From Lysobacter terrestris (GTDB lineage: Bacteria; Pseudomonadota; Gammaproteobacteria; Xanthomonadales; Xanthomonadaceae), in the NCBI RefSeq assembly GCF_014489475.1, contig NZ_CP060820.1, positions 1,690,001 to 1,754,000 on the forward strand: 64,000 nt of DNA, read 5' to 3'. Position 1 is the stretch's first letter. The number at the start of each line of letters is the position of its first letter. Under the pieces are notes generated by a model. That model was not told where the DNA came from. It saw only the letters and a list, made by a program, of their open reading frames with translations, and searched no databases. Positions 1-9,050 of this stretch are shown here, piece after piece. The translations under genes were made by a program, and so were the position numbers.

Positions 1-879
1 CACCGCGTGCGGTTCGCCCGCCAGCCACGCATGCGCATCCGGCAGCGGGGCGTCGCCGTGGCGGCCGAGCGCGAGGAAGTCGTACAGCTTCGGATCGCTC
101 AGCTGCGACGGGCGGATGTCGCCCAGCGCGCGGGCGATGGTCTCGATGCGCCCGGGCGATTCCTTCTCCCACGCCTCCATCATCCGCTTGACCTGCTTGC
201 GCTGCAGGTTCTCCTGCGAGCCGCACAGGTTGCAGGGGATGATCGGGAACTGTTTCGCTTCGGCATAGGCGGCGATGTCGTCCTCGCGCACGTAGGCGAG
301 CGGGCGGATCACCACGTGCTTGCCGTCGTCCGAAAGCAGCTTCGGCGGCATGCCGCTGAGCTTGGCGTGGAAGAACAGGTTCAGGAAGAAGGTGGCGACG
401 AGATCGTCGCGGTGGTGGCCCAGCGCGATCTTGGTGAAGCCCTGTTCTTCCGCGTGCGCATACAGCGCGCCGCGACGCAGGCGCGAGCACAGCGAGCACA
501 TGGTCTTGCCTTCGGGCACCACGCGCTTGACCACCGAGTAGGTGTCCTGCTCGAGGATCCTGTACGGCACGCCGAGCGATTCGAGGTACGCGGGCAGGAC
601 GTGCGCGGGGAAGTCGGGCTGCTTCTGGTCCAGGTTCACCGCGACCAGCTCGAACTTCACCGGCGCCTTCTGCTGCAGCTGCAGGAGGATGTCGAGCATG
701 GTGTAGCTGTCCTTGCCGCCCGACAGGCACACCATCACCTTGTCGCCGTCCTCGATCATGCCGAAGTCGGCGATCGCGCGACCGACCTGGTGGCGCAGGC
801 GCTTGGCGAGCTTGTTGGACTCGTGCGCGCGCTTGTGCGCGCGGGGCAGCGGTTCGGCCAGGGGCAGGGCAATGTTCAC
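1..879 (-). CDS. ttcA: tRNA 2-thiocytidine(32) synthetase TtcA (3' end outside window)
   Basis: Cytoplasmic enzyme that thiolates cytidine 32 of certain tRNAs, using ATP and an Fe-S cluster. The PP-loop SGGKDS is at residues 52-57, and the two Cys pairs of the TtcA family are visible (C128/C131 in MCSLC, C216/C219 in PCNLC). The GTG at 879 is the best start: it gives a short N-terminal tail before the conserved [17 protein letters not shown] stretch, as in other TtcA proteins. 293 codons lie in the window and no stop is reached, so only the last few residues are missing. The gene is alone on this strand here. Family assignment is very secure; the start codon is less so. Confidence 0.95.
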   Translation of the reverse strand, partial: MNIALPLAEPLPRAHKRAHESNKLAKRLRHQVGRAIADFGMIEDGDKVMVCLSGGKDSYTMLDILLQLQQKAPVKFELVAVNLDQKQPDFPAHVLPAYLESLGVPYRILEQDTYSVVKRVVPEGKTMCSLCSRLRRGALYAHAEEQGFTKIALGHHRDDLVATFFLNLFFHAKLSGMPPKLLSDDGKHVVIRPLAYVREDDIAAYAEAKQFPIIPCNLCGSQENLQRKQVKRMMEAWEKESPGRIETIARALGDIRPSQLSDPKLYDFLALGRHGDAPLPDAHAWLAGEPHAV

Positions 880-1098
880 GGCAGGACAGGTCGATACAGC
901 GGAGTGCCATTCTACCGTCGCCGTGTGGACGGCTCGCGGTTGCCGGGGCGGTGCGCTGCCGCGGCCGCGGATACGGGTGCTTGGCGCTTGCCCGCGGGCC
1001 GGATCGCGGGATCCCGCCAAGGCCGACGCGGCAATCGCACGCGTCGGCCTTGCGGGAACTGTCATGCGTCCGCTCCGGCCCCGGCGTAAGCTGTGCGC

Positions 1099-1308
1099 AT
1101 GATCGAAACCGACGATCCCGCCGCCATCGCCCAGAAGCTGGCCGAGCTGAAGCTCGAGCATCGCGACCTGGACCTGGCGATCGAGCGGCTGATGGTGGAT
1201 GCGGCCGCGGACGAGCTGACGGTCAAGCGCCTGAAGAAGCGCAAGCTGTGGCTGAAGGACTGCATCGCGCGGTTGGAGAGCGCGCTGATTCCCGACCAGC
1301 CGGCGTGA
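1099..1308 (+). CDS. YdcH/DUF465 family small protein
   Basis: A 69-residue, charged, all-helical protein matching the DUF465 (YdcH) family: an N-terminal helix ([17 protein letters not shown]) and a C-terminal basic helix ([21 protein letters not shown]) that would form a hairpin coiled coil. No molecular function is established for the family. An in-frame GTG two codons upstream (1093) is an alternative start; the ATG was chosen because the family normally begins just before the first helix. It is monocistronic, divergent from ttcA, and followed by a strong bidirectional terminator. Confidence 0.85.
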   Translation: MIETDDPAAIAQKLAELKLEHRDLDLAIERLMVDAAADELTVKRLKKRKLWLKDCIARLESALIPDQPA

Positions 1309-1327
1309 CGCGCGGCTGGCAGCCACG

Positions 1328-1355
1328 AAAAAGGCGGACTGCGGTCCGCCTTTTT
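1328..1355. terminator. Bidirectional intrinsic terminator between ydcH-like gene and plsB
   Basis: Perfect 12-bp stem AAAAAGGCGGAC / GTCCGCCTTTTT with a TGCG loop, with A-run on the left and T-run on the right. It therefore ends both the plus-strand small gene and the converging plsB transcript. Confidence 0.9.
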
Positions 1356-1383
1356 CTTTTTCCGATACCGTTGCGGCGAGCCG

Positions 1384-4164
1384 TCAGCCGGCCGGCGCCT
1401 CCGGCTTCGCGCTCTCCGGGCTGATCTTCTCGATCGTGTGCCGCAGTTCGCGGCCGAGCACCACCTTGGCGTCCTTCGCCCACGTGGTCAGGCGCTGGTC
1501 GAAGGCGAGCTTGCCGTTCTCGTCCGGCCACACCAGCTTGAGCTCGCGCAGCTTGAGGATGAAGCCGCGGAACAGCGACTTGTCGAAGAACTCCGGCGCC
1601 GCCGGTGCGTACAGCAGCGACAGGCGCTGCGCAGCGAGGTGGCACAGGCTTTCCAGTTCGCCCGAGGACAGCGTGCCCGCACCGTTCTTGGCCAGCACGG
1701 AAATGGCGATGTAGTAGCGCTCGAAGGCCTGCTGCAGCGAATGGCCGATCGCGCGCAGGCGGAACACCTCGTCGGTCTGGCCGGCGTTGCGGGCAAGGAT
1801 GCCGCCGTCGTCGTCGCTGACGCGTTCGAGCAGGCCCTCGCTGACGAACAGGTCGACGGTGCGGGTCAGGCGCTCGCCGAATTCCTCTTCGCTCCACGGC
1901 AGGAACAGCTCGGCCTGCAGGAACGGATACACGTTCCGGCCCAGTTCCTGCACGCGCGTCAGGCTCATGCGCCGGTTGTGCTGGAAGCAGCAGGCGATCC
2001 ACGCGGCCGCGGTGAACAGGTGCAGCACGTTGTTGCGGAAGTAGCTCAGTAGCACCGCCTTCTCGTCGTCGACGCCGAGCACGTCGCCGAGCGGATGCTG
2101 CACCCGCTCGAGCACGTTGATCTCCTCGCCGTGGGCGATGATCTGTTCGGGCGTGTGCGGGGTGACGGTGACGCGGTCGGAGTACGGCAGGTCGGCGAGC
2201 AGCTTCTGCGACAGCGCGATCTGGGTGCGCAGGTCGGCTTCGCCCATCGCGTGCTTGGGCGTGGACAGCAGCGCCAGCGCCAGCAGGTTGATCGGGTTCA
2301 CGTCCGCGGCGCGGTTGATATTGACGTTGATGCGATCGGCGAGGGTGGCGACGGTGTCGGCGAGCCACTTGGGCTTCTCGTCTTCCGGCACCGGCTTGCC
2401 GTCCCATTCGGGCGCGTGCTCGGCGAGCACGTCGCCGAGCAGGATCGGCTCGCCGAAGTTCACCACCACCTGGCCGTAGTTGCTGCGCAGCACCTTGGGT
2501 ATGCCGGTGAGCAGCTGCCAGATCGATTCCTTTTCCTTCGGCTTGCCGGTCAGCTCGTCGAGGTAGCTGTTGCCCTCCATCAGCTTCTCGTAGCCGATGT
2601 AAACCGGCTGGAACAGCACCGGGCGCGTGGGCTGGCGCAGGAAGCCGCGCACGGTCATCGAGATCATGCCGCCCTTCGGCTGCAGCAGGCGGCCGGTGCG
2701 CGAGCGTCCGCCTTCGGTGAAGTACTCGATCGAGTAGCCGCCGGCGACCAGTTGCGCCACGTACTCGCTCAGCACCGCCGAATACAGCACGCTGCCGCGG
2801 ATGCTGCGGCGGATGAAGAACGCGCCGCCCTTGCGCAGGATCGTGCCGATCACCGGCAGGTTGAGGTTGATGCCGGCGACGATGTGCGGCGGCACCACGC
2901 CCTTGGTGTAGAGCAGGTAGCTCAACAGCAGGTAGTCCATGTGGCTACGGTGCGATGGCACGTAGACCACTTCGTGGCCCGGCGCGGCCTGCTTGAGCTT
3001 GTCGAGGTGGTGCACCAGCACGCCGCGGTAGATGCGGTTCCATACCGTGGTCAGCAGGAAGCTGGCCGAACGCACCACCGGGTGCGAATAGTCCGCGGCG
3101 ATTTCGTAGGCGTAGCCGTGCGCCTTCTTCCACGCCTCGGTCAGCGAGGTCTTGTCGCGCGCGGCCTGGTCGGCGATGGCTTCCTTGACCGTGTCGGCGG
3201 CCAGCACCTGGTCGATCAGCAGGCGGCGCGTGGACAGGTCGGGGCCGATCACCGCCGCGCGCAGGCGGTGGAAGTGGGTGCGCAGCACGCGCGAGAGCTT
3301 GCGCACGGTGCGCTCGGGCGGCAGGCCTTCCTCGAGGATGTCGCGCAGCGACACCGGCGGGGCGAACTGCACCAGCGTGTCGCGGCCGTTCAGCGCGATC
3401 GCCAGCAGGCGGCGGAAGCGGCCGACCAGGGTCCAGTTTTCCGAGAACAGCACCGAGAACCAGCCGCTGCTCTTGTCCGGCGCGCGGCCGACGAAGATCG
3501 AGACCGGGACCAGCTGGACGTCGAGTTCCGGCTGCGCGCGGTGCGCTTCGAGCAGGCGCGCGAGCGAACCCGAATGGGTCTTCGCCGAGGGCGGCGCGTT
3601 GGTCTTGGTCCCGGTGATCGTGTCGGTGATGGTGTCGGCGAGCGGCGCCAGGGTGCTGACGTTGCGGCGCGACAACGCGAGGTAGGCGCGCTTGCGGCCG
3701 AGCGGATCGCCCGGCAGCGGCTGCAGTGGGGTGGGCAGGCCCGCCTCGCGGCAGGCGCGCTCCAGGATCAGGGCGTTGGACAGGCCGTAGTCCTCGAGCA
3801 CGTAGCAGACCGGACGGCCGTCGAGCTGGGCGACATGCTCGGCCGGGGTCTGCGGCTCGATCTTCAGCGCGACCCAGGGCTCCATCACCCAGCCCAGCAG
3901 CTTCGCCCACAGCGGGCGGCGTGGGGCGGGGCGCGAGCGGGCGTCGGTGGCGGCGCGTTCGGAGGTCGCGCGCGCGGACGTGGCGGGCGCCGGCATGGGC
4001 AGCTCGGGTTGGGCGGCGCTGGGGTCCGCCGCCGCTGCGGGCATGGCGTCCGCGGTCATTTCAGTGGGGGCGGCGGACGGCGCCGGCGCGGCCTCGGTGG
4101 CGGGCGTCGGGGCCTGCGGGCGCGTCGGTTCGTCGTCCGGGAACAGGGAGGTCTGGTTCGGCAT
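1384..4164 (-). CDS. plsB: Glycerol-3-phosphate 1-O-acyltransferase PlsB
   Basis: Inner-membrane enzyme that acylates sn-glycerol-3-phosphate at position 1, the first step of phospholipid synthesis. The acyltransferase HX4D motif is at H405-D410 (HRSHMD), followed by the glycerol-phosphate binding block with EGGRSRTGR about 70 residues later. At 926 residues it is longer than E. coli PlsB (about 807). The extra length is a Pro/Ala-rich, probably disordered N-terminus of roughly 75 residues (PNQTSLFPDDEPTRP...), before the conserved part begins near the LWAKLLGWVMEPW segment. The start ATG at 4164 is the only sensible upstream start. It converges with the ydcH-like gene and has its own promoter region of about 100 bp. 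Confidence 0.97.
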   Translation of the reverse strand: MPNQTSLFPDDEPTRPQAPTPATEAAPAPSAAPTEMTADAMPAAAADPSAAQPELPMPAPATSARATSERAATDARSRPAPRRPLWAKLLGWVMEPWVALKIEPQTPAEHVAQLDGRPVCYVLEDYGLSNALILERACREAGLPTPLQPLPGDPLGRKRAYLALSRRNVSTLAPLADTITDTITGTKTNAPPSAKTHSGSLARLLEAHRAQPELDVQLVPVSIFVGRAPDKSSGWFSVLFSENWTLVGRFRRLLAIALNGRDTLVQFAPPVSLRDILEEGLPPERTVRKLSRVLRTHFHRLRAAVIGPDLSTRRLLIDQVLAADTVKEAIADQAARDKTSLTEAWKKAHGYAYEIAADYSHPVVRSASFLLTTVWNRIYRGVLVHHLDKLKQAAPGHEVVYVPSHRSHMDYLLLSYLLYTKGVVPPHIVAGINLNLPVIGTILRKGGAFFIRRSIRGSVLYSAVLSEYVAQLVAGGYSIEYFTEGGRSRTGRLLQPKGGMISMTVRGFLRQPTRPVLFQPVYIGYEKLMEGNSYLDELTGKPKEKESIWQLLTGIPKVLRSNYGQVVVNFGEPILLGDVLAEHAPEWDGKPVPEDEKPKWLADTVATLADRINVNINRAADVNPINLLALALLSTPKHAMGEADLRTQIALSQKLLADLPYSDRVTVTPHTPEQIIAHGEEINVLERVQHPLGDVLGVDDEKAVLLSYFRNNVLHLFTAAAWIACCFQHNRRMSLTRVQELGRNVYPFLQAELFLPWSEEEFGERLTRTVDLFVSEGLLERVSDDDGGILARNAGQTDEVFRLRAIGHSLQQAFERYYIAISVLAKNGAGTLSSGELESLCHLAAQRLSLLYAPAAPEFFDKSLFRGFILKLRELKLVWPDENGKLAFDQRLTTWAKDAKVVLGRELRHTIEKISPESAKPEAPAG

Positions 4165-4267
4165 TGGCGGGATTATGCCGGCCGGCCCGGCGTAAATCCC
4201 GGATGCGGCCGGCGCGGCAGGGTGACCGCGGAGGGGAAAGGGAGGCGATCGTCCTCGAACGTGGCGC

Positions 4268-5149
4268 CTAGGGCGCCCGCGCGGCCTGCTGTCGGGCCTC
4301 CGCGCCGCCCGCCTCCGCCTCGGTCCGCGCGCGGCGCAACAGGTCGCTCAGGTACCACTGGCCCTCATCGCGCTCGAGCAGGACGTAGGCATCGATCGGC
4401 TGCCCGGCCAGGGTGTACTGCAGCCGGACCCGGGCCTGTTCGCCGGTCTGCTGCGCCAGAGTGATGCGCATGCCCGCCAGGGCGGCGTCGAAGTCGAGCC
4501 CGTAGGAGACCAGGGCCCGTTCCAGGCGCACGAAGAAGGGGCCCAGCCGCTGCAGGCTGCGGGTCATCCCGGCCCGGCGCAGGCCGTCGGGGCCGCCCAG
4601 GCCGGTGCTGCGGGCGGCCAGGGTGATCTGCGGCACGACCTGGCGCGCGTGGTCCGCATCGGCCAGCGGCGCGCGCTGGCCCCAGCGGGCGAGCGCGGCA
4701 ATCAGCTGGCGGTAGTGGTCGCGTTCCTCGTCGCTGTAGGCCGCCTCGTTCGCCACGTACTGGCTGGTGAACAGCCCCAGCGTGGTCGCGGCGGTGCGGA
4801 TTTCGGCCTGCGCACCGGCGAACTGGCGCCGGTAGGCGGTCAGCAGCGCCTGCTCCGAGCGCGGCTCGGCGAGGGTGGTCAGGAAGCCCTGGAACTTCTG
4901 GTCCAGCGGCAGTTCGGTCAGCGGCCACAGCGTGCGGCCTTCGCTCCAGGCGGCTTCCAGCCGGGCGTGCAGGGCGGGCGGGACGGCGTGGTGGCTGTAG
5001 CCGACCAGGTCGTCGCGGCGCAGGTCGTCGACCAGCTGCTGCACGGCAGCGACGGGCGAGGACGGCTGCTCCACCGGCGCAGGCGCGGGTTGGCAGGCGG
5101 CCAGGCACGACAGCAACAGGGCGGCGGTGACGCTTCGGATCCGGGGCAT
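4268..5149 (-). CDS. Putative lipoprotein of unknown function
   Basis: 293-residue protein with a type II signal peptide: MPRIRSV, hydrophobic core, lipobox LAAC with the lipidated cysteine at about residue 21. The mature part is mostly helical and contains no catalytic signature I recognise; its last third (VRLQYTLAGQPIDAYVLLERDEGQWYL) looks like a small beta domain of the NTF2/DUF4878 type, which would be consistent with ligand binding, but this is weak. ATG at 5149 was chosen because it directly precedes the signal peptide; the reading frame remains open further upstream. It lies 104 bp upstream (in genomic order, downstream of plsB's start) on the plsB strand and is divergent from the pilus operon. 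Confidence 0.75.
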   Translation of the reverse strand: MPRIRSVTAALLLSCLAACQPAPAPVEQPSSPVAAVQQLVDDLRRDDLVGYSHHAVPPALHARLEAAWSEGRTLWPLTELPLDQKFQGFLTTLAEPRSEQALLTAYRRQFAGAQAEIRTAATTLGLFTSQYVANEAAYSDEERDHYRQLIAALARWGQRAPLADADHARQVVPQITLAARSTGLGGPDGLRRAGMTRSLQRLGPFFVRLERALVSYGLDFDAALAGMRITLAQQTGEQARVRLQYTLAGQPIDAYVLLERDEGQWYLSDLLRRARTEAEAGGAEARQQAARAP

Positions 5150-5357
5150 GGGGGTTCGCAAGCGTCGAGCGCTGGGCGGATGGTGGCGTGCCCCGACGGG
5201 GCGGCACAAGCCAAGCCCGTCGCGAAACCCCCTTCCGGGGCCAGCGGCGATGCGACAAGGAAGGTCAGCTAATGACGCGGGCCCGCCGGACGGACGCTGC
5301 GCGGCGGGTGGCGGAAAGGCCCGAAACGGCAAAGCCTCGCCGAACCTGTGGCCAAAG

Positions 5358-5375
5358 TTGGCACGCTTCGTGCTT
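5358..5375 (+). promoter_or_regulatory. Putative sigma-54 (RpoN) promoter of the chaperone-usher operon
   Basis: TTGGCACGCTTCGTGCTT matches the -24/-12 consensus TGGCACG-N4-TTGCW: the invariant GG (5360-5361) and GC (5372-5373) are separated by exactly 10 bases. It lies about 58 bp upstream of the first pilin ATG, leaving room for a normal leader. No enhancer-binding protein is encoded nearby. Confidence 0.6.
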
Positions 5376-5432
5376 GCTTCTGCGACCCGGATCACATTCG
5401 CGCAAAGGACGGCCCCACCTTGAGACACCTGA

Positions 5433-5945
5433 ATGAACGCTTTGAAGATTTCGCTTCTCGCCGTCCTCGCTGCCGCTCCGTTCGCTGCTGACGCCGCCAA
5501 CACCTCGAGCTCCTTCGGCGTCGAGCTCACCGTGCAGAACTCCTGCACCGTCACCGCCGGCGGTACGGCCGCCGACATGAACTTCGGCACGGTCACCGGC
5601 AACATCACCGCCAACCGTGACGCCACGACCTCGCTGACCGTCAACTGCAACAACGGCGCGAACTACCACGTCGGCCTCAACGATGGCGTCAATGCCCTGA
5701 CCGGCCAGCGCCGCATGGCGAGCCTGACCACGTCCGGTTTCGTCAATTACGAGCTGTACTCCGACAGCGGCCGCACCGCGCGCTGGGGCGTGACCGCCGC
5801 CGGCGGCACCGCGACCGACGTCGACGGCACCGGCAACAACGCCGACCAGACCCTGACCGTCTACGGCCGCGTCCCGGGTGCCCCGGTGCAGTCCGTCGGC
5901 GCTGGTGTCTACCACGACACGATCACCGCCACGATCGAGTTCTGA
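5433..5945 (+). CDS. Spore coat U domain (Csu-type) major pilin subunit
   Basis: 170-residue secreted subunit with a cleavable signal peptide (cut after ADA, near residue 21). The mature protein is a single spore-coat-U (SCPU) domain: conserved early Cys (NSCTV), FGTVTGN strand, C in TVNCNNG, the YELYSDSGRTARWG block and the C-terminal beta strand DTITATIEF. SCPU proteins are the subunits of archaic chaperone-usher (Csu-like) pili, involved in surface attachment and biofilm. First gene of a four-gene operon; the chaperone starts 2 bp after its stop. Confidence 0.9.
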   Translation: MNALKISLLAVLAAAPFAADAANTSSSFGVELTVQNSCTVTAGGTAADMNFGTVTGNITANRDATTSLTVNCNNGANYHVGLNDGVNALTGQRRMASLTTSGFVNYELYSDSGRTARWGVTAAGGTATDVDGTGNNADQTLTVYGRVPGAPVQSVGAGVYHDTITATIEF

Positions 5946-5947
5946 TC

Positions 5948-6661
5948 ATGCGCAAGGCAGTTCCCGCCGCGCTCCTGGGCGCGGCGTTGGCCTTCTTCGC
6001 GCCCGCGTCCTGGGCGCGGGGGCAGTTGCAGGTGGCGCCCACCCTGGTCGAACTGGCCCCGGGTGCCGCCGCCGGCCGCCTCACGCTCGCCAATACCGGC
6101 GATGCGCCGGTGGCCGCGCAGGTCCGCGTCTTCGCCTGGAGCCAGGCCGAGGGCGAGGACCGGCTGGCCGCGACGCGCGAAGTCGCCCTCAGTCCTGCCA
6201 TCGTGCGGATCGCCCCGGGCGCGAGCCAGGTGGTCCGCGTGGTGCGGGAGGGCGTGGCCCCGGAACTGCGCGATGCGACCTATCGCATCGTCGTCGATGA
6301 ATTGCCGGTTCCCGGCGAAGCACAGGAAGCGGGAATCCAGTTCCGCCTGCGTTTCGTCGTGCCGGTGTACGTGCGCGCGGCCAGGGCCGCACCGGTGGCA
6401 CTGGTTTGCCGGCTCCACGCCGCGCGCCTGGCCTGCCGCAACAGCGGTGGCCGGTCGGCGCAGCTGGGCGCGACGCGCCTGCTCGATGCGCGTGGGCAGG
6501 CGGTGACGCTCACGCCGGGCCTGTTCGGTTACGTGTTGCCGGCGAGCGAGCGGCGCTGGTCGCTGGATGCGGCGTCGCTGGCCAAGCTGGGCGGCGCGCT
6601 GCGCCTGGAAAGCCGGGTCAACGGCGAACCGCTGACGGTGCCTGTCACCCGTGCGCCCTAG
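5948..6661 (+). CDS. Periplasmic pilus assembly chaperone (CsuC-like)
   Basis: 237-residue protein with a signal peptide (cleavage near SWARG) and the two-domain immunoglobulin fold of PapD-type chaperones: N-domain with LTLANTGDAPVAAQVRVFAW, the conserved basic/hydrophobic segment YRIVVDELP, and FRLRFVVPVYVR leading to the C-domain. Chaperones of this class donate a strand to pilin subunits in the periplasm and hand them to the usher. The 3' end overlaps the usher gene by 11 bp, indicating translational coupling. Confidence 0.9.
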   Translation: MRKAVPAALLGAALAFFAPASWARGQLQVAPTLVELAPGAAAGRLTLANTGDAPVAAQVRVFAWSQAEGEDRLAATREVALSPAIVRIAPGASQVVRVVREGVAPELRDATYRIVVDELPVPGEAQEAGIQFRLRFVVPVYVRAARAAPVALVCRLHAARLACRNSGGRSAQLGATRLLDARGQAVTLTPGLFGYVLPASERRWSLDAASLAKLGGALRLESRVNGEPLTVPVTRAP

Positions 6662-9050
6662 GTCGCTGGCCCTCGCTGTCGGGATCGCCCTCGCGGCGTT
6701 CGCCACGACGGCGAGCGCCGGCGCGGGCACCGATGCCGGCACCGATGCCGGCACCGATGCCGGATCCTTCTCGCTCGGCGAATTGGGCTTGCCGAGCCTG
6801 GGCGGCGTCGCGGCGATGGCGGTGAACGCCGGCGACGCGCAGACGCTGTACCTCGAGGCCTACCGCGGCGAACGCCCGCTGGGCCAGCTGGCGCGCGTGC
6901 AGCTGCGCCAGGGCCGGTTGTACGCGGTGCCGGACGACCTGCGCCGCCTCGGTGTCGTGATCGATGCCGGCTGGCCGACCGATGACACCGGCCTGCTCGC
7001 GCTCGACGACGTGCCCGGACTGAACTACCGCTACGACGTCGAGGGCCAGCGCCTGATCCTCGACGTGGCGCCGGACCGGCGCCCGAACCAGGCGTTGGGT
7101 TACCGCACGCCCGCGGCGGTCGCCGCCACGCGCAGTCTCGGCGTGCTGCTCAATTACGACGCCTACGCGCGCAGCGCCGGCGCGGAAGACACCCTGTCGG
7201 TGGCGACCAGCGTGCGCGCCTTCGGTCGCTTCGGTGCGATCGAGAACAGCTTCCTCAGCCGCGGCGGCGATGACGCCGACGCCTACCGGCGCCTGGACAC
7301 GCGCTGGACCCTGAGCGATTCCGAACACATGACCACCTGGACCGCCGGCGACCTCATCGGCGGCGGGCTGGGCTGGACCCGGCCGGTGCGCATGGGCGGC
7401 GTGCAGCTGCGGCGCAACTTCGGCGTGCGCCCCGACCTGATCACCTTCCCGGTGCCGCGCTTCACCGGCCAAGCCACGGTGCCGTCCTCGGTGGAGCTGC
7501 TGGTCGACAACGTCCGCCAGTTCGGCACCGAGGTCGATGACGGCCCCTTCGTCCTCGACAGTTTCCCGCGCATCACCGGCGCCGGCGAGGCGACGCTGGT
7601 CGTGCGTGACGCCCTGGGCCGCACCACCCAGACCAGCGTGCCGATCTACGTCGACTACCAGCGCCTGGCGCCGGGCCTGAGCGACTTCAGTGCCGAAGCC
7701 GGCCGCCTGCGCCTGGGCTACGCGACCGACGACGACCGCTACGACGACGAGTGGATCGCCAGCGGCAGCTACCGCCGCGGCCTCTCGATGTCGCTGACCG
7801 GCGAGGCGCACGCCGAATACGGCCCGGACCTGCGCATGTACGGCGCCGGCTTCGTCTGGGCGCCGGCCGGCCACCTCGGTGTCGCCACCGCCTCGCTCGC
7901 CCGCAGCGAAGGTGCCACGATCGGTTACCAGCGCAGCGTCGGCTACCAGTGGATGAATCCGCGTTTCGGCTTCGACCTGAAGACGCAGCGCCGCACCGGC
8001 GGTTTCCGCGACCTGGGCGACCTCGCCGAGGGCGGCGCGCGGCCGACGTCGCTGCAGGCCCAGGACCAGGCCTCGGCCTGGTGGGCGATGCCGCGCGGCA
8101 GCCTGGCGTTTTCGTGGGTGCGCTGGCGCAACCACGACGCCGACGGCGACACGGTGCGCACCATGACCTGGTCGCAGGTGCTGGGCCAGCGCCTCAACGC
8201 CAGCCTCGGCGTGTTCGACAGTGCCGGCACCGGGCGCGGCATCAACCTCAACTTCAACCTGCCGCTGGGCGAGCGCCGCGACGCGTCGCTGTCGGTCAGC
8301 CGCAACGACGGCCGCACCGATACGGTCGCTGCGGTCCGCCAGTCGCCCGGCTACGACGGCGGCTGGGGCTGGGAACTGCAGGCCGGCGACCGCGACGGCG
8401 AGTACGGCCTCGCCTCGGCGACGCTGCGCGGCCGCCACGGCGAGGCCACGGTCGGCGCCGACCATCGCGATGGCGACACCGGCTATTTCGCCCAGGCCAA
8501 TGGCAGCCTGGTGTGGATGGGCGGCACCGCGTTTGCCAGTCGCCGCGTCAGCGATTCCTTCGCCGTGGTCAGCACGCAGGGCGTGGCCGGCGTGCCGGTG
8601 CTGTACGAGAACCGCGTGTTCGGCAAGACCAACGCGCGCGGCTTCGTCCTGTTGCCCGACCTGCGCGGCTGGCAGCGCAACCGCATCGCCATGGATCCCG
8701 ACGCGCTCGGCGTCGACTACCGCGTGCCGCCGCTGGAACAACTGGTCACGCCCGCCGACAACGGCGGCGTGCTGGTGCGCTTCGACGTCGCCGCGGTGCA
8801 CCCGGCGATGGTGACGCTGCTGACCCGGTCCGGTGCGCCGGTGCCGGCCGGCAGCGAAGGCCGCATCGTCGGCAGCGCGGCCACCTTCCTGGTCGGGCTC
8901 GACGGCGAGACCTACATCGACGACCTGCCGGCCGGTGGCGCGCTCGAGGTCGAAGTCGCCGGTGCCGCCTGCCGCTATGCACTGCCGGCGCGGACCGCCG
9001 CGACGGGCGTGGCGCAGGTCGGTCCGCTCCGTTGCGAGGAATCGCCATGA
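6651..9050 (+). CDS. Outer membrane fimbrial usher (CsuD-like)
   Basis: 799-residue outer-membrane pore that secretes and assembles the pilus. It has a signal peptide, an N-terminal chaperone-binding region, the usher barrel with the plug domain (VPSSVELLVDNVRQ ... PFVLDSFPRITGAGEATLVVRDALGRTT), and C-terminal domains ending in conserved SCPU-usher blocks (ARGFVLLPDLRGWQRNRIAMDPDALGVD region). GTG at 6651 is the start that places the signal peptide correctly; it overlaps the chaperone gene. Odd: immediately after the signal peptide there are three tandem GTDA repeats encoded by a perfect 12-bp DNA repeat (about 6728-6763). Its stop overlaps the next start (ATGA). Confidence 0.92.
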   Translation: MRPRSLALAVGIALAAFATTASAGAGTDAGTDAGTDAGSFSLGELGLPSLGGVAAMAVNAGDAQTLYLEAYRGERPLGQLARVQLRQGRLYAVPDDLRRLGVVIDAGWPTDDTGLLALDDVPGLNYRYDVEGQRLILDVAPDRRPNQALGYRTPAAVAATRSLGVLLNYDAYARSAGAEDTLSVATSVRAFGRFGAIENSFLSRGGDDADAYRRLDTRWTLSDSEHMTTWTAGDLIGGGLGWTRPVRMGGVQLRRNFGVRPDLITFPVPRFTGQATVPSSVELLVDNVRQFGTEVDDGPFVLDSFPRITGAGEATLVVRDALGRTTQTSVPIYVDYQRLAPGLSDFSAEAGRLRLGYATDDDRYDDEWIASGSYRRGLSMSLTGEAHAEYGPDLRMYGAGFVWAPAGHLGVATASLARSEGATIGYQRSVGYQWMNPRFGFDLKTQRRTGGFRDLGDLAEGGARPTSLQAQDQASAWWAMPRGSLAFSWVRWRNHDADGDTVRTMTWSQVLGQRLNASLGVFDSAGTGRGINLNFNLPLGERRDASLSVSRNDGRTDTVAAVRQSPGYDGGWGWELQAGDRDGEYGLASATLRGRHGEATVGADHRDGDTGYFAQANGSLVWMGGTAFASRRVSDSFAVVSTQGVAGVPVLYENRVFGKTNARGFVLLPDLRGWQRNRIAMDPDALGVDYRVPPLEQLVTPADNGGVLVRFDVAAVHPAMVTLLTRSGAPVPAGSEGRIVGSAATFLVGLDGETYIDDLPAGGALEVEVAGAACRYALPARTAATGVAQVGPLRCEESP

